Below, piece by piece: positions 10,770 through 23,479 of a DNA stretch of 64,000 bases. The notes under the pieces are model-generated. The model saw only the letters and a list, made by a program, of their open reading frames with translations, ran no database searches and was not told the origin of the DNA. The DNA comes from Atriophallophorus winterbourni. Lineage: Eukaryota > Platyhelminthes > Trematoda > Plagiorchiida > Microphallidae. The position numbers were made by a program, and so were the translations under genes. The stretch is from positions 1-64,000 of the forward strand of contig JACCGJ010000238.1 of assembly GCA_013407085.1 (NCBI GenBank). Reading direction: 5' to 3'. Within the stretch, counting starts at the first letter, position 1, and each line of letters starts with the position of its first letter.

Positions 10770-10875
10770 TCAGACGTCACTGGCGAACTCGAAGATCCGA
10801 ACTCAGAACGTTTTATGCTGGAGAAAGCAGCAAGCTTAACAATCACCATAGGATGACATGTTTATGGAGTACAAT
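10770..10875 (+). pseudogene. Short LINE fragment (endonuclease-RT linker)
   Basis: The frame reads RRSELRTFYAGESSKLNN then HHRMT, which matches [17 protein letters not shown] in the linker of the plus-strand LINE at 44330-44440. Only about 100 bases are shared. It runs into an oppositely oriented LINE tail. Confidence 0.5.
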
Positions 10876-10879
10876 TATA

Positions 10880-12960
10880 AAATCTCGCAAAAATCAATAT
10901 GGACAGTCACATACTTCATGGTTCGTCATATACTCATCGAGTGTAGAATCGAAAACTAGCAACACATTCCGAGGTGTGATTTCTTCAGGCAAAATATTCC
11001 AAGTGAAACAAATTCTTACCAACAAAACATTTCGACGAATATCCAATCGAAAATGCCTTTCAGTGATTTCGAATCCCAGTAAGGCCACTGGGCTTTGGCA
11101 AATATTTAAGGGGATGGTTTTCAATATGAAATATTTTGAACGAAAACAGATCACTGCGTATTCGTCGTTGGGTAAAATCGTGTAGATTTAGGTTTATCAT
11201 TCGCTCTTTAAAAGGAACATATCTCTATCGGGAGATCAAATTTGTCGCACGATGATATATCCTGTTAAGTATTTCCATGTAATAATAATAACATTTATTA
11301 TTAATATTATTTTTTCAAACTTGTGAATATCAAATTAAGAAAAAGTTATGTCAAACTTGAGTACGAGACTAGATGGATATTCAATAGCATTGTTCGATTG
11401 CGCAAATCATATCGAGTATAATCGTGAAAGCACATGCCAGACCGAAACTTAATCCGCTTCGCGATAATGAGTCTAAAGAAAACAAAACACATTCAGACGA
11501 ATTCTGCGTTTGACACTCAACAAAATGGCGCCTTTCAGAATAAGACAATGGGTTGGAATGGCCCAAAGTTATTGTGCCATGGTGCTTATGCTTTGACGGA
11601 ATATAAGTTAACAGGAAATACATATATAATAATTAGCCTGGTAAGTTCGCAGAAGAGAATAACTTGAATATACTTCTTAGAAGACTCCAGAAACGGCAGG
11701 CGTTATTGTACACTGCCTGGTAATGATGTTCACGCTTATGGTTAAACGACAGCCAAGATCTTTTTCTACGATGGTCCAAATCCTCGAACGTTGTAAGAAT
11801 GTTAGATGAACAGAAACGAGTTCTACATGTGCTGTAGTCGAAACATTTTGGTTTTCAAACTGTTCTTTCATGGGCACAGTCACAATGTGTTCCATCTATT
11901 TAGAAATCACAAGAAGTAGTGTTACCGGTCTATAGTTTGCTGTGTTTGAACGGCTACCACCTTTATAAATAGTATTTGTCATCACTGCTATTCAGCGCGG
12001 TGGTATTTTTCTTTCATGTGAGCTAAGATTAAATAAGCGCGTTAGAGGAGCAGTCAAAGCAATACGAACCCTGAGACATATGTCGGGGGAAATTTTTCGC
12101 CAGGGGACATTTTTTCATTCTATTGACAAAGTTCCAGTTACAACGATATATTCATTGACAGTCATTTCACTTAGTTATTAAAGACAAGTGAGTAAGATGT
12201 TGCTAAAGGAGTGTGAGTAAATCCATTAAGTGTTCGCACAGAGAATTGTCCTAGTTTGATTGTTGATCGCAAATTTTTTGTAGAGAATCTAGGTATTCTT
12301 CCCCATTCTCGAAAGAAAGTTCCATTAGAACTGCTTGCAATCTTTTCCTAAAAGAGACGTTGCGTGATTCCATATCTTACAGAATCACATCCAAGAAGCT
12401 TCAATACCATTCGCGCAAGACTCTCAATTCATAGCTAATTTTTTCTTAGTTCTAATCCATATAACAAACTGGAGGTTGTCGTTACACTTCTGTGGTATAA
12501 AAACCGAATTTTGGTCAACATTCGAATTCCAATGATTCAGAAATGTATTGTTATCTAAAACCGATTCCATGAAGTCAGACTCCTGATTGAGTGCATTTTG
12601 GAGACCGATATTTAAGCATTGAAATTGTATTTTACTTAAAACGTTTGTCTATTTGCTCATTCGTTCCACACTACATAAAAAATCAAAGACAAGCAATGGG
12701 GCCAGGTATTGAATATACTCAACCGTGTTTGCTTCATTTGGGAAGACAAGGTCAATGGTTGAAGTTTGGTCAAGTTCCCATATGCGAGACAACTGGTCAA
12801 CGTGGTTGTGAACAGAAGCCATTTCAAAAACCTGCTTGAATTTATGTTCGAACGAAATCTTGAAAACGTTAAACTGCGAGTTCTTAGGTGACAGTTCATC
12901 GGGATAAATTTTGCTAAAAACAGTGAAGCAAAGTTGTGAATAGTTATTCAAGTTTTAGTG
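10880..12960 (-). pseudogene. Decayed CR1-like LINE on the minus strand
   Basis: Three colinear pieces in minus-strand order. (1) Endonuclease C-terminus, 12955-12640, with STIDLVFPNEANTVEYIQYL and LVFDFLC. (2) RT palm entry, about 12080-11690, with YKGGSRSNTANYRPVTLL and VISK.MEHIV. (3) RT C-terminus, about 11280-10890, with TQRRIRSDL and FTWNILPEEI ending near TLDEYM. The catalytic palm between pieces 2 and 3 is lost or unreadable. Dead copy. Confidence 0.65.
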
Positions 12961-13740
12961 ATGTTGGGAGCCCTAGAAAACTTGACACTAATGCACTGTT
13001 TAAAGTAATGCAAGTCGTAAATAGATACTCTTAAAAGTATTTTATGATGATTAGAAATTTGTATGGTAAATATGTTTACCACAGACATTGGAGTAGTAAA
13101 ATAACGATAATTATTACTTCTAAGCTCATGGGATGCAATAATAAACTAAATGGCCGACAATGAGTATTGGCCAATGTGATACAAGTCTCAAGCTTTAATG
13201 AGACAGTTAGACATTAGGCAACCTGACATTAATGCACAGTTATAAAAAGATAATCATAAAAATTATTTTTTTTATGTTCCTTTAAGATAAAATTGTTTAG
13301 GATATAAACCTAGATTACAAAAATAAGTAATAATATGTTCAACTTAAACGTGTCTATCATACGCACGAAGGGGTATAATACGCATAGGTAAATGTGCTAC
13401 AAGCCCCAGGTTACGGTTAAACATGTCTAGACACTAGACAACCTGAAACTACTCAGATTTATAAGTAGATAACTATAGAACGTGATTTTTACAATTTGAA
13501 GCTTTTGGTTTTGGTTTTCAAATAAATTTGTTCAAAGTAGAACTGTAATTAGTAAATAGTGGTAATTATCTTCAGAGAAAAAAGAAAACCCGTCGTAAAA
13601 ATACGCTTATTGTGGCACAATAAGGATAGGCAAATGTGCTACATGTCCAGGGATTTAATGTTACATGTCTAGACAGTAGGCAACGCGACATCTAATAAGC
13701 CCATGTTTTTCGGACAATTCTATGCGTGTGCTAATGTGAA
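12960..13740. repeat. Tandem repeat, about 220-240 bp period
   Basis: Three diverged units are marked by GGCAAATGTGCTACA, TCTAGACA and TAGGCAACNTGACAT blocks at about 13168-13225, 13386-13450 and 13627-13690. The last unit continues into the duplicated LINE, and its copy reappears at 15480. It may be 3' UTR repeats of that LINE family. No gene. Confidence 0.55.
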
Positions 13741-15462
13741 GTATACTTACAAATTGTTCTATAATCAGGAATACCATGACAAAAATACGCTGTCCATAAA
13801 GGTGCTTATTTTGAGAATCTCGCCGAGCGAACATAGATGGGAAGAATATTCCAAAGCCGTACCTACCTAGTTAAAAACAATTTGCGAAAAAACTTAGTGC
13901 TTGTAGGGGGAATAACCAAAATCCTCTTCGGGTTACGTCGAAAATATTAATTGCAATCTTCAAAGCGCATTGTAGACCTAAGCCTAACTTGGTGATTCCG
14001 AAAAGAAAAAGATTGAAGCGAATTCTACGTAGCCATCGCGGGTATAGTAGATTTCCTCTTACTTGATAAGATGGAAGATTGGAGTAACTTAACATGATTG
14101 TGCTAATTTTGCGTTAAAGGCTTTTTAAGAGTATACAGTCACGCCTATCAATATGAGAGTATGTTATATTACTGTACGGAATAATTTACCATTCAATTTC
14201 CAAAAATGCAAGGTGTTGCAAATTGGTAAGCCATTCCAATACCAATATCACTTTGGGCAGACTATTTTGAGCTGGACAGAATCGGAAAGGGATCTTGGAG
14301 TCTGGGTATGCGGCAGCCTGAAGAACAGCCTGCATTGTGAGGTTATCTACAAGCGTGCTTCCAAGCTTCTAGGTATGCTGCGACGGATTTTCAGAACCTT
14401 CTCGCCTGGAACGTTGCCCACCATCATGAAAGCATATATATTTCCAACCATGGAGCATGTATCACAAGCTTGGACTCCGTGGTTAAAAAAAGATATACTG
14501 TTGCTTGACAAAATATACCATCGCGCAACCAAACTCGTAAGAGGTTTCCGGAATCTAACGTACGAGGAACGATTGCAAAAACTGAGGCTCCCCACTCCCC
14601 TTCAAAGAAGCCTTCGAAGCGATGTGATACTAACATACAAGATATTAAATACCCCACATCATCCCTTAAAACATTTATTCGAATACCGTGAGTCACGACA
14701 TACACGCAGCCACTCAGCGACACTGCAAATTCCCCACTCCCGTATCAGCTGTCGCCGATATTTTTATTGTGTACGTGTCTGTTTCCTTTGGAATTCCCTC
14801 CCCGAAACTCTTGTCATCTCTCCCAGCATCGAAAAGTTTATTCGAAATTTGGATACTTATTTGTTGCATAATGATTTGACGACACCTGCGTTTTGACTCA
14901 TGATAACTACTCAACTTGACTATACTTGGCATTACATGTTTATTTTATACCTATTTTCTGAACGAATATATACTATGATATGGTAATTGTGAAGCTATAT
15001 GCTTTTTGTGACCATAAATTCTGTAATCTTGAATCTTGAATCTTGTAGTCAAAAGTGGTAATACTTTCATTTTATATAGTCTTAGTCTACTTTCACGTAG
15101 GAGGAATTTTTTTATTGATCTGACTAAAGTTGTGTCTAGATCTTGATATAAAACATAATAATTGTTCGCTAGAATCAAGCGATGAAGAATATCTAAATCC
15201 TAGCTCTTTGATTCCGTTACGGGATGCGAGTGGTCTGCTGTTCAGAATGATACTATCAAAGGGTATTGAGCACCGTATACCCGTGAATTGCCTCTTTAGA
15301 GCTGAGAATTCTAATCCCTATTGTTATCCAATATTTGAAATGGTTGGAAGATCTATTGCAGAAATGCTAAGACAAGTTTAGTATCATCCGCAAAGATAAA
15401 GAACTTCGTTTTCACAAAGTTCTGCACATCATTAATATAAATGAGTTAAAGAAAGGGACCTT
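13609..15462 (-). pseudogene. Duplicated minus-strand LINE, copy 1 (split by an insertion)
   Basis: Bases 15462-15048 carry the RT catalytic strand region (minus-strand KFFIFADDTKLV near 15400) and 14176-13609 the C-terminal region (for example RGFWLFPLQALSFFANCF). The two parts are separated by a plus-strand LINE at 14177-15047. Homology to copy 2 (15461-16482) is continuous once the insert is removed. Copy 1 ends abruptly just before RT motif B. Many stops. Confidence 0.7.
14177..15047 (+). mobile_element. 5'-truncated CR1-like LINE inserted into a LINE
   Basis: An open frame through 14896 carries the RT thumb and C-terminal domain: [38 protein letters not shown], then VCFLWNSLPETL and LDTYLLHND. 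The 3' UTR ends with GCTTTTTGTGACCATAAA and three AATCTTG repeats. The insertion is bounded by TGTA at 14173-14176 and 15044-15047. The uninterrupted site survives in the neighbouring duplicate at about 16036-16045. The frame is open from the insertion point to the stop, so the copy is fairly young, but it lacks the endonuclease and RT core. Confidence 0.85.
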
Positions 15463-16700
15463 ATTGAGGCACATTGAGGATAGGCAAATGTGCTACATGT
15501 CCAGGGATTTAATGCTACATGTCTAGACAGTAGGCAACACGACATCTAATAAGCCCATCTTTTTCGGACATTGTGAACAAATCTATGCGTGTGCTAATGT
15601 GGAGTATACTTACAAATTGTTCTATAACCATGAATACAATGACAAAATTACGCTGTCTATAAAGGTGTTTATTTTAATAATTTCGCCGAGCGAACATAGA
15701 TGGGAAGAATATTCCAAAGCCGTACCTACCTAATTAAAAACAATTTGCGACGAAACTCAGTGTTTGTAAGGGGAATAACCAAAATCCTCGTTATGTTACG
15801 TCGAAAATATCAATTGCACTTCTCAAAGCGCATTGTAGACCTTAGTTTAACTTGGTAATTCCGAAAAGAAAAAGATTAAAGCGAATTCTACGTAGCCATA
15901 GCGCGTATAGTAGATTTCCTTTTACTTGATAAGATGAAAGATTAGAGTAACTTAACATGATTGTGCTAATTTTGCGTTAAAGGCTTTTTAGGAGTATACA
16001 GTCACGCCTATCAATATGAGAGTAGGTTATATTACTGTAGTCAAGAAGTGGTAATACTTTCATTTTATATAGTCTTAGTCTACTTTTACGTAATAGGAAT
16101 TTTTTATTGATCTGACTAAAGTTGTGTCTAGATCTTGCTATAAAAAATAATTGTTCGCTAAAATCAAGCGATGAAGAATATCTAAATCCTAGTTCTTTGA
16201 TTTCGTTAAGGGATGCGAGTGGTCTGCTGTTCAGAATGATACTATCGAAGGGTATTGAGCACCGTATACCTGTGAATTGCCTCTTTAGAGCTGAGAATTC
16301 TAATCCCCATTGTTATCCAATATTTGGAATGGTTGGAAGATCATCGTTGAGGGAGTCTATAGACTGTGCTATATCTACTGCAGAAATGCTGAGACAAGTT
16401 TAGTATCATCCGCAAAGATAAAGAACTTCGTTTTCACAAAGATTTGCACATCATCAATATAAATGAGTTAAAGAAAGGGACCTTGTACGCAACCTTGAAT
16501 GACTCTACTTTGTATAAATTGAGTTTCAGAGGATATGCCTTTCGATAAAATGAAGAAGGTACGATCAGAAATACATAAACGGAATCAATTAAATTGTTGT
16601 CCAAAAATACCAAGTGATTATAATTTTAGAAGAAGAAGAAGAGAATGATGAACCTTATCAAATTCTTTGTTAATGTCTAAGAAAAATGATACTACAGCTA
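15461..16700 (-). pseudogene. Duplicated minus-strand LINE, copy 2 (uninterrupted)
   Basis: From 16700 downward the minus strand reads FLDINKEFDKVHHS (RT motif A, with KEFD for KAFD), FIQSRVIQGCVQGPF (motif B), YIDDVQIFVK and FIFADDTKLV (motif C), then the connection and C-terminal region to about 15461. It shares about 980 bp with copy 1 but carries about 30 extra bases near 16340 and extends further 5'. A few stops interrupt it. The two copies are adjacent and in the same orientation, which points to tandem duplication rather than two insertions. Confidence 0.7.
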
Positions 16701-17095
16701 ATCCTTTATCCAAATATTGCAGCTAAAAATAATACAGCACATGTGATTCAAACAGCCATGTTTAAGTTCAAGTTTAAGTTAAAGTTGCACAGGGATGAAA
16801 GTGGCTGAAAGCCAATTACGCTCCCAGATTTCCTTCGACCGTATGCGGTTGAGCACCCAGCACTTCGATATATCGAGTATACAGTTCGTACGTTTAACAC
16901 GTTCTTGTTTCCCGATATGTGGAAAGTAAGGTAGGGGTTCTCTTCACCAGCACGGTGAGAGGTCATCAATTCAGGAAACAATGCAATAATATGCGTGAAC
17001 AATGTATGGATTAAGAAATCACTAAAATAGTCGAGGTAAAGTGAATCACAGTTATAAACTGCATGTGGGCTTAGATGCTGTCAGGTTGCACAAGA
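16701..17095. other. No gene; TTAAGT-type simple repeat
   Basis: A short simple repeat of TTTAAGTT/CAAGTTTAAG type lies at about 16760-16785, next to an unnamed moderately GC-rich segment at 16790-16980. No coding evidence. Confidence 0.35.
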
Positions 17096-17099
17096 CCTA

Positions 17100-18345
17100 G
17101 ACAGATATGAGATTTAAAAAAATTATCAAATCATTTATTTTAAGTTTTTTTCAGACAATGTGCGGAAATATAGTAGGCCATTCAGCGTCTAATTCCCTTT
17201 TAACGCTGAGCACATTCGTGAGGTTTACTATACAATCTGGGAGCTTGTTCCAGAAATTAACCACACGTTTAATGAAAAAGTGCTTACGTGCCAGCAACCC
17301 GGACCAACTCTTAAGAAGTTTTATGGAATTAACCCTTGTGGTTGCTTTAGGGGCAAGTTTAAGGATTCCAGTAATACTATCACCCGTAAGAACTTTCAGA
17401 ATCTTGAAGGCTTCTATCAGGTCATCTCGCAGCCGCCGTCTCTTTAGTGAGAAAAAACCGAGATCCTTGATTCCTGCCTCATAGGTTACACCTGTCTGAC
17501 ACTCATCCACCCTATTCGCAATGCGCTGGACCCTTTCGAGACATGCTATATCTTTTTTACGTACGGTGCCCAGGATTAAACGCAGTATTCCACGTGAGGC
17601 CGCACGTCTACTTTGTATAAGGGAATGAAGTTTGAAGTTTTTCTGCAACATAACGCTGAGTCAAGTCTGAACAATTCTCCGCGAGCCTCGTTTGCAGCTT
17701 CGGCACATTGAGTTACCCACTTACTATCGCCTGTTATAGTAATGCCAAGATTTTTCACTTTCTAAGCAGCAGCTATTCCGATAGTTCCTTTGCCGACTTC
17801 TAGTTGGGTTGTCGCTAAATCAGTCGTCAGAACGCAGCGCTTCCACAAGTTCAGTGGAAAGTCCCGAGTCTTTGTTCACTCGATTACTTTTTTCTAAATC
17901 AGAGATAGGCGTATCTCTACTGCCGGTTCCTGGAATCTTTACATCATCAGCAAACAGGAAGCAGTGCGAACTCAAGCAGGCCGCCAGGTCGTTAACAAAA
18001 ATAAGAAAAATTATTGGACCAAGCACCTCGCTTTAAGGCACTTCACTGAGAATCAGTGGTTCCTCTAATCACATACATGCAATTCTAACATAGCGCGATT
18101 GGTTAGGAAGCTGTCTTACCATCGATGTAGTTCACCTGTGACGCCACACACACTTAGTTTGTACAAAAGGTACCTATGGTTCACTGAGTCAAATGCCTTT
18201 TGAAAATCACGATAGCATACTTTAACTACTCTCCCTTCATCAAAGCGTATTGTCACTTCATCAAGAAGGATTAGAAGATTGGTTAGGCAGGACCTTCCCT
18301 ACCAGAATCCGTGCTGAGCAACGGATAATGAGGAATTGGCTACCA
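17100..18345 (-). pseudogene. CR1-like LINE RT and C-terminus, minus strand
   Basis: Minus-strand order: HRYLLYKLSVCGVTGEL after a KAFDSVN motif A (near 18200), LGPIIFLIFVNDLAACL and FLFADDVKIPGTG (18020-17940), KNLGITITGDSKWV (17755), RVQRIANRVDECQTGVTYE (about 17530), and KRVVNFWNKLPDCIVNL ending near 17151. Two or three frameshifts and stops break it. The sequence style (ARGELFRLDSALCCRK) matches the plus-strand copy at 22290, so both belong to one clade. Endonuclease absent. Confidence 0.8.
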
Positions 18346-18905
18346 AATTTTTACATATCTTTTGCCCAATGATTTTTCCAAGCACATGCAAAGAATGCTA
18401 TTCAAGCTTACTGGCCTATAGTTGCGTACATGCGAAATGGGACCAATTTTGTATATATGTATGTGTATGTCGTAATAAAAATAAGGGGTTTGGGGCCAGA
18501 GAAACTATAAAAGCATAATTAAATAACTTTTAGGTTAGCCTAGAGTGAAAAAAGAACACTTTTGTTGCCGTAGTCTGATAAATTTATGAAACACGTTTTA
18601 ATAAAAAAACAATTTTGAAGAATACGTTGATCACTAAAAGTTGCGTTTTACCATTTTCACCAACAAAATTAAGTACCAGCGTATTCAGGAACTTCACGTT
18701 ATGCTTTCTAGCGTTTTTATGTATTTACACAATTATTCTTTAGTTGAACCCTCATCGCCCGGGTTTGATTTTGCAAAACCGCTTAGTTTGAATTTTGTTT
18801 CCACGTTGCTAAATTTTTCCAAATTCATTAAATTTGTTATTCTTCGATTACATTTGCAAAAGGATTAAAAATTCTTGTCTTTGCCTTTACTCAGGCTGCA
18901 ACAAA
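18346..18905. other. No gene seen
   Basis: AT-rich region between two LINE copies on opposite strands. Nothing recognisable. Confidence 0.35.
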
Positions 18906-18909
18906 ATGT

Positions 18910-21900
18910 TTTTAAAGATATAGATTGTGACGTGTGCATGCGTTAGACTCATCCTAAATGTTCTGGACTGTCATCAGCTTAAGTTAAGGTTTATGTGGCC
19001 CATCAACGGCTTACATGGATATGGCCTGACTGCATCAAGTACGAAGAAACTTTGGTTGAGAAGCGTGAGCGTCTTTAGGAACGTAAGTGTTCTCCTCCAC
19101 GTCCATCACCGGAAACCAAAAACTTTGCCGAAATAGCTAGATCAGTGGTCCATTCTACCTTCAGCCAGCTTACCACTTCATTGAGAACACAGAAGGCGAA
19201 ACCATCGCCATACTCCTGTCCTCCAAAGGCTCCCTGAAAGCAAGTTAAAGCTAATCGGAATGTTCACAGTAGCCCGTTTAAGGATGTTCGCCCTCTTGCA
19301 CGGGAGGTCCACAATTTAGCAAAAGTAGTTGCTGAGCTGCGAGCCAGAAACCAAGGTAGCTCAACGCGGGCCAAAATGCCCTAATCCTAACGCAGGTTGA
19401 GCCTTTCATTTGACAATCAAAGGCTCGTAAGAAAAGTGATCGGAGAAAGGTTATCGAATTACTTCGTGTGTCAGGCATGCGACCGAATACTCCGCTGGAG
19501 CGAGTTCACCGTACCGGCAAATGGAGGGGTGGCCCAAACGAGGCATCTACCAAATCGCCGCAGCCAATTTTAGTCGAATTCACAAAGCATTGTGATCGCG
19601 ACTACTTCCTTTCAAAAGCAAAGAAACTTAAACGCGTTGAGGACAAATGCATCGTGCAACCTGACACCCTGCCACACACGAAAACTTCTAGCCCAATTAT
19701 ATCTAGAAAGTTGAAGTTAACTGTCAATCGTAGCTCACCATATTTGCTCCCGAGGCAAGACTTAGTAAATGACAACAGTGTGACGATGACGTTAACACAG
19801 GAAAATTATACTAAAAAATTTAAGTGAGCCACTGTCGTGCTACGTATTCTAGAGGATAAACCGTGGTTGAGTTGTAGTGACACAGACCACGAAGATGAAA
19901 CTGGATGCCAGGGGTTGTCATCCGTTTCACAAACTAATGCTGTATTTTCTGAGGAAATACAGCCTTCAAAGAACGCAAAGCAGCCTCGGGTATTACGCCC
20001 GATAACAAAGAGCTCTTAGGTATCCCTAACACCGTGAGTCTGGCCCCATATGATAGTGCTCTTTTGTTCTATACAAACGCGTGTAGCATTAGAAATAAAT
20101 AAGCTAAACTTCTCTGTAAAGTTGACGATACCCACTACCAAATTTGTGGGTGTCACGGAATCATGGTTGGCTCATGATGACCACATACCAGCTTCGATCG
20201 CGGATAGGTTTAGTGCCGTAAGAAGCGACCGACCTTTTGGTAAGCTAACAGGAGGGACGTTGCTCCTTATTGATAACGCTATTCCCTTCGAGAAATGTAT
20301 TTCTCTGTCTACAATGACCGTGCAGATAATATCTGCCTTAATCATTCATGGATGCACGCGTATAGTAGTAAGCTGCGTCTACCGAGGTGCTAGCACTAGT
20401 TTGGAAGAAAATGCTCGTTTGCAAATTAACCTTTCGTCTCTTTTAACCGTAGCACCACGTGTTGTAATCTTCGGCGATTTTAATCTACCCGAAATAAACT
20501 GGGAGTACCGAAACGTGCATGCCTCAGGTATCGCGAACGATTTTCTGGACTGGCTGCACTCCCATACACTTTATTACCACGTAAACGAACCAACTAGATT
20601 CCGAGAGGCTCTGTCTTCGTCTACTTTTCACCTGGTTATTTCAACTTTTGAAAGCGGTATATAAAATTTGGTTTTCCTGCCACCCCTAAAAAAGAGTAAC
20701 CATGTGGTGTTAGCCTGCGAGTTACTTCTGTCATTTGGTACACCTCCACTGAAGGTGTCTCGATGCTTCCATAGGATCGACCCTGCTGCCCTATAAGCAG
20801 CAGCGCTACTGCCATTGGAAAACATTGACCATGTGGATGGGATGTGTTTGAGGATCAAGAAAAACATCCTTCAACTTCATGATTGATTCGCTCCTTTTGT
20901 ATCTGTTCACAAAAATGGTAAACCTCAATAGTAATCAGCCTCAGTCTTCCGTAGCGTACGTCACCGCGACGCAAAATGGAGGCGTTATAAGCTTACCCAC
21001 TTATGTGGGACTTGGGTCCGTTGAAAAGAAGCGAGAAATATAGCTGTTTCCAAGATACGTGCAGCAAATATGTCTTTCGAAATTAGACTCGCTTGAGAGG
21101 CCAGTACTCATCCGAAACGATACTATATTTACGTTCAATCTAAATGGTCAACACGAAAATGTGTAGGTACCTCGAGCAAAGACTATGGCTTAGCCATCAT
21201 TGCGAGCACTGAAAAGGCTCAGTTGTTTTCCTTGCATTTTGAAGGCGTGCAACGCCGAAGATTATAACTCTAACGCCTCTGCGCCATCACTTCAGTGTGT
21301 AATCGCTTATCGTCCCCTCTGCACTGACCTCACATTTGAGGTACACAATGCCCAGACTATATTGGCCGCTCAGCTTACAACAAGTCGGCAGGGCCAATAG
21401 CATCCATCCACGAATGATCAGACTGCTAGCTCCTATATTAGCTGTGCCGATCACAGAAATGTTCACATCATCCCTCGGTCAGGGTACCCTTCCTTTGGAC
21501 TGCTGAACAGCCGTTGTACTGCCTATCCATAAGTGAGGAGCCTCATCGGCGGTCAAAATTTACCACCTGGTTAGCCTCACTAGTTTAAGTTTATAGAAAG
21601 ATTGATCCGCGATCAAATTTGTGTATATCTAACTTAACACTCTCTTCTGAATGCTGCAAAACACGGCTTCCTTAAATGTGGGTCATGTCTAACTAATTTG
21701 TTGAGCTTTTTAAAGGAGGTTACCAAGAGAATGGATGACGTTATAGCTGAAGATTTCTTCTATCTCGACATTAGTAAGGCTTTTAATTCAGTCAATTATA
21801 GGATCAAACTCTCAGCCATAAGAGTATCAGGAAACCTTCGGGGCTGGATTCGAGCATTTCTTAGCGACCGTTTCTTTACTGTCAGGTAGATGATACGTAC

Positions 21901-22800
21901 TCCGCATGTGCGCATGTAATGTGTGGGGTTTCCCAGGGCTCAGTCTTGGGACCGTTGCTGTTCCTTATCTCCATTGAAGATCTAGCCAACCAAATGAGCT
22001 CACTCAGTTATATGTTTGCTGACGACGTTAAAATTGGCGGTAGGTCGGATAACTCTGATCTGATAAGTGACGTGGAAACTGTAATTGCATAGGCGGTTAA
22101 GTGAGACCTTCCTCTTAACCTAGATAAGACTCACTTGCTCTCTACACTGGCAGGCAACATGATTGTTTCTACGCCCTCAGCCCACACATAGTTTCGTAGG
22201 ATAAAATCTACTAAGGACCTAGGAATCGTAGTCTCCGCAAAATTTAAGTGGGCTGACCAATGTGCTGCTGCGGCTCAAAAGGCCAGGAGGGAACTCTTTC
22301 GACTACGTTCAGCCCTCACTTGCAGAAAAGCTGAGGTGCTATTGCCCCTGTACAATGCAATAGTAACGCCACATTCAGAATACTGAATTCAGCCTTGGAA
22401 ACCGTATTACCAGAAGGATATCGTACAGAAGCTGGCCACATGCATAATAGAGGGGTTAACATACACCAATTATGAAAATCGTCTATTGGCAATAGGACTT
22501 TTCTCGCTTAGGAAGAGGCAACTTAGGAGGCATCTTTTAGAGACCTTCAAGTTGTCAAAGGATTAGGATGTCTAGAATTTGATGACTTCTTTCGGTTCTC
22601 TCCATTGGTTGGTACACGCGTGCACAGTCTAAAGCTAAGTAAACAGCACATCAGACTCGAATCCAGAACGCACCTCGTTTGCATACGTATAATGAACACG
22701 TGGTACTCACTTCCCGGAGAACTAATCTCAACATCTTCCGTAATTGCGTTCAAACATAGGCTAGAGGAACAGTGAAGGTGCTGTTTTCGGAGCATTACCC
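18910..22800 (+). pseudogene. Near full-length decayed CR1-like LINE
   Basis: Order of parts: an ORF1 remnant at 19270-19830 (FTKHCDRDYFLSKAKKLKR resembles the ORF1 nucleic-acid-binding block); endonuclease at 20050-20664 with GVTESWLAHDD, a serine/arginine RSDR site and VVIFGDFNLPEINW; a gap; RT at about 21660-22560 with FYLDISKAFNSVNY, GVSQGSVLGPLLFL, SYMFADDVKIGG, STKDLGIVVS and RKRQLRRHLLETF; and a C-terminal NTWYSLPGELI block near 22700. Stops and frameshifts are scattered, so it is inactive. Same clade as 17100-18345. Confidence 0.75.
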
Positions 22801-23435
22801 TTAGGACTAAATCCCTCCTTATTCATGGCCGAAAATTACAAAAATATTTAAAAAAATAATTTTGAAAAAAAGCGTTTCTTTTTCATTTTTTCGTACTTCA
22901 TAAAATAATCTGCTGTCCATCGGCTTTTCTTTCGATTGGACATGCAACTTGCATAAACTCTCTCAACTTTCGGTGATGAGACCTCTCCCATCTTCCATTC
23001 CCACACACACGCCTGTGTTACTTACGAATCAATCCTGGTAGTGGCACGTGTTTTCGAGCACACCTCCGAAAGAATCTGGGCACTCGTTTCGACTTGGTCG
23101 ACTATCGTTCTGTGATACTGATACAGATACTGATGTAGTGGACCAAACATATAAGTCCAGCACTACACACAAAATGGCAAAAATGGGAAGGACTCACTAA
23201 AAGACCAAGGGAGCAAATGTCCAAATAAAAATCCGTGAAGTTCAACGATAGCGAAGTAATCCACACAGGAAAATCCGAAAGAGATGGAATCCGAGGTGCA
23301 GAATGTGCTAAAATGTTAAAGAATCTGTTAATCACACATTCCTTCATGGAGCAAACACACACAGACTTCGAAACCACGGAAGAAGACAGAGTCTGGAATT
23401 TGATTTCAAGGTCGAAGTGGTATTTTGCTACTTAC
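22801..23435. other. No gene; possible LINE 5' UTR
   Basis: No conserved protein. The part nearest 23440 could be 5' UTR of the following CR1-like element, but no boundary or target duplication can be seen. Confidence 0.3.
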
Positions 23436-23479
23436 GAATCCTTTGGTTTGTATTTATTTGATTTTCACCGGATTTCCAC

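Noticed and set aside
10754..11185. 143-codon plus-strand open frame
   Set aside because: Only its first ~35 codons resemble LINE linker sequence; the rest is the reverse strand of a LINE C-terminus (WN.LPEE).
15130..15381. Duplicated short open frames (also 16122-16403) that look like a conserved small protein
   Set aside because: They are antisense to the RT FADD region of the duplicated minus-strand LINE; similarity comes from the DNA duplication.
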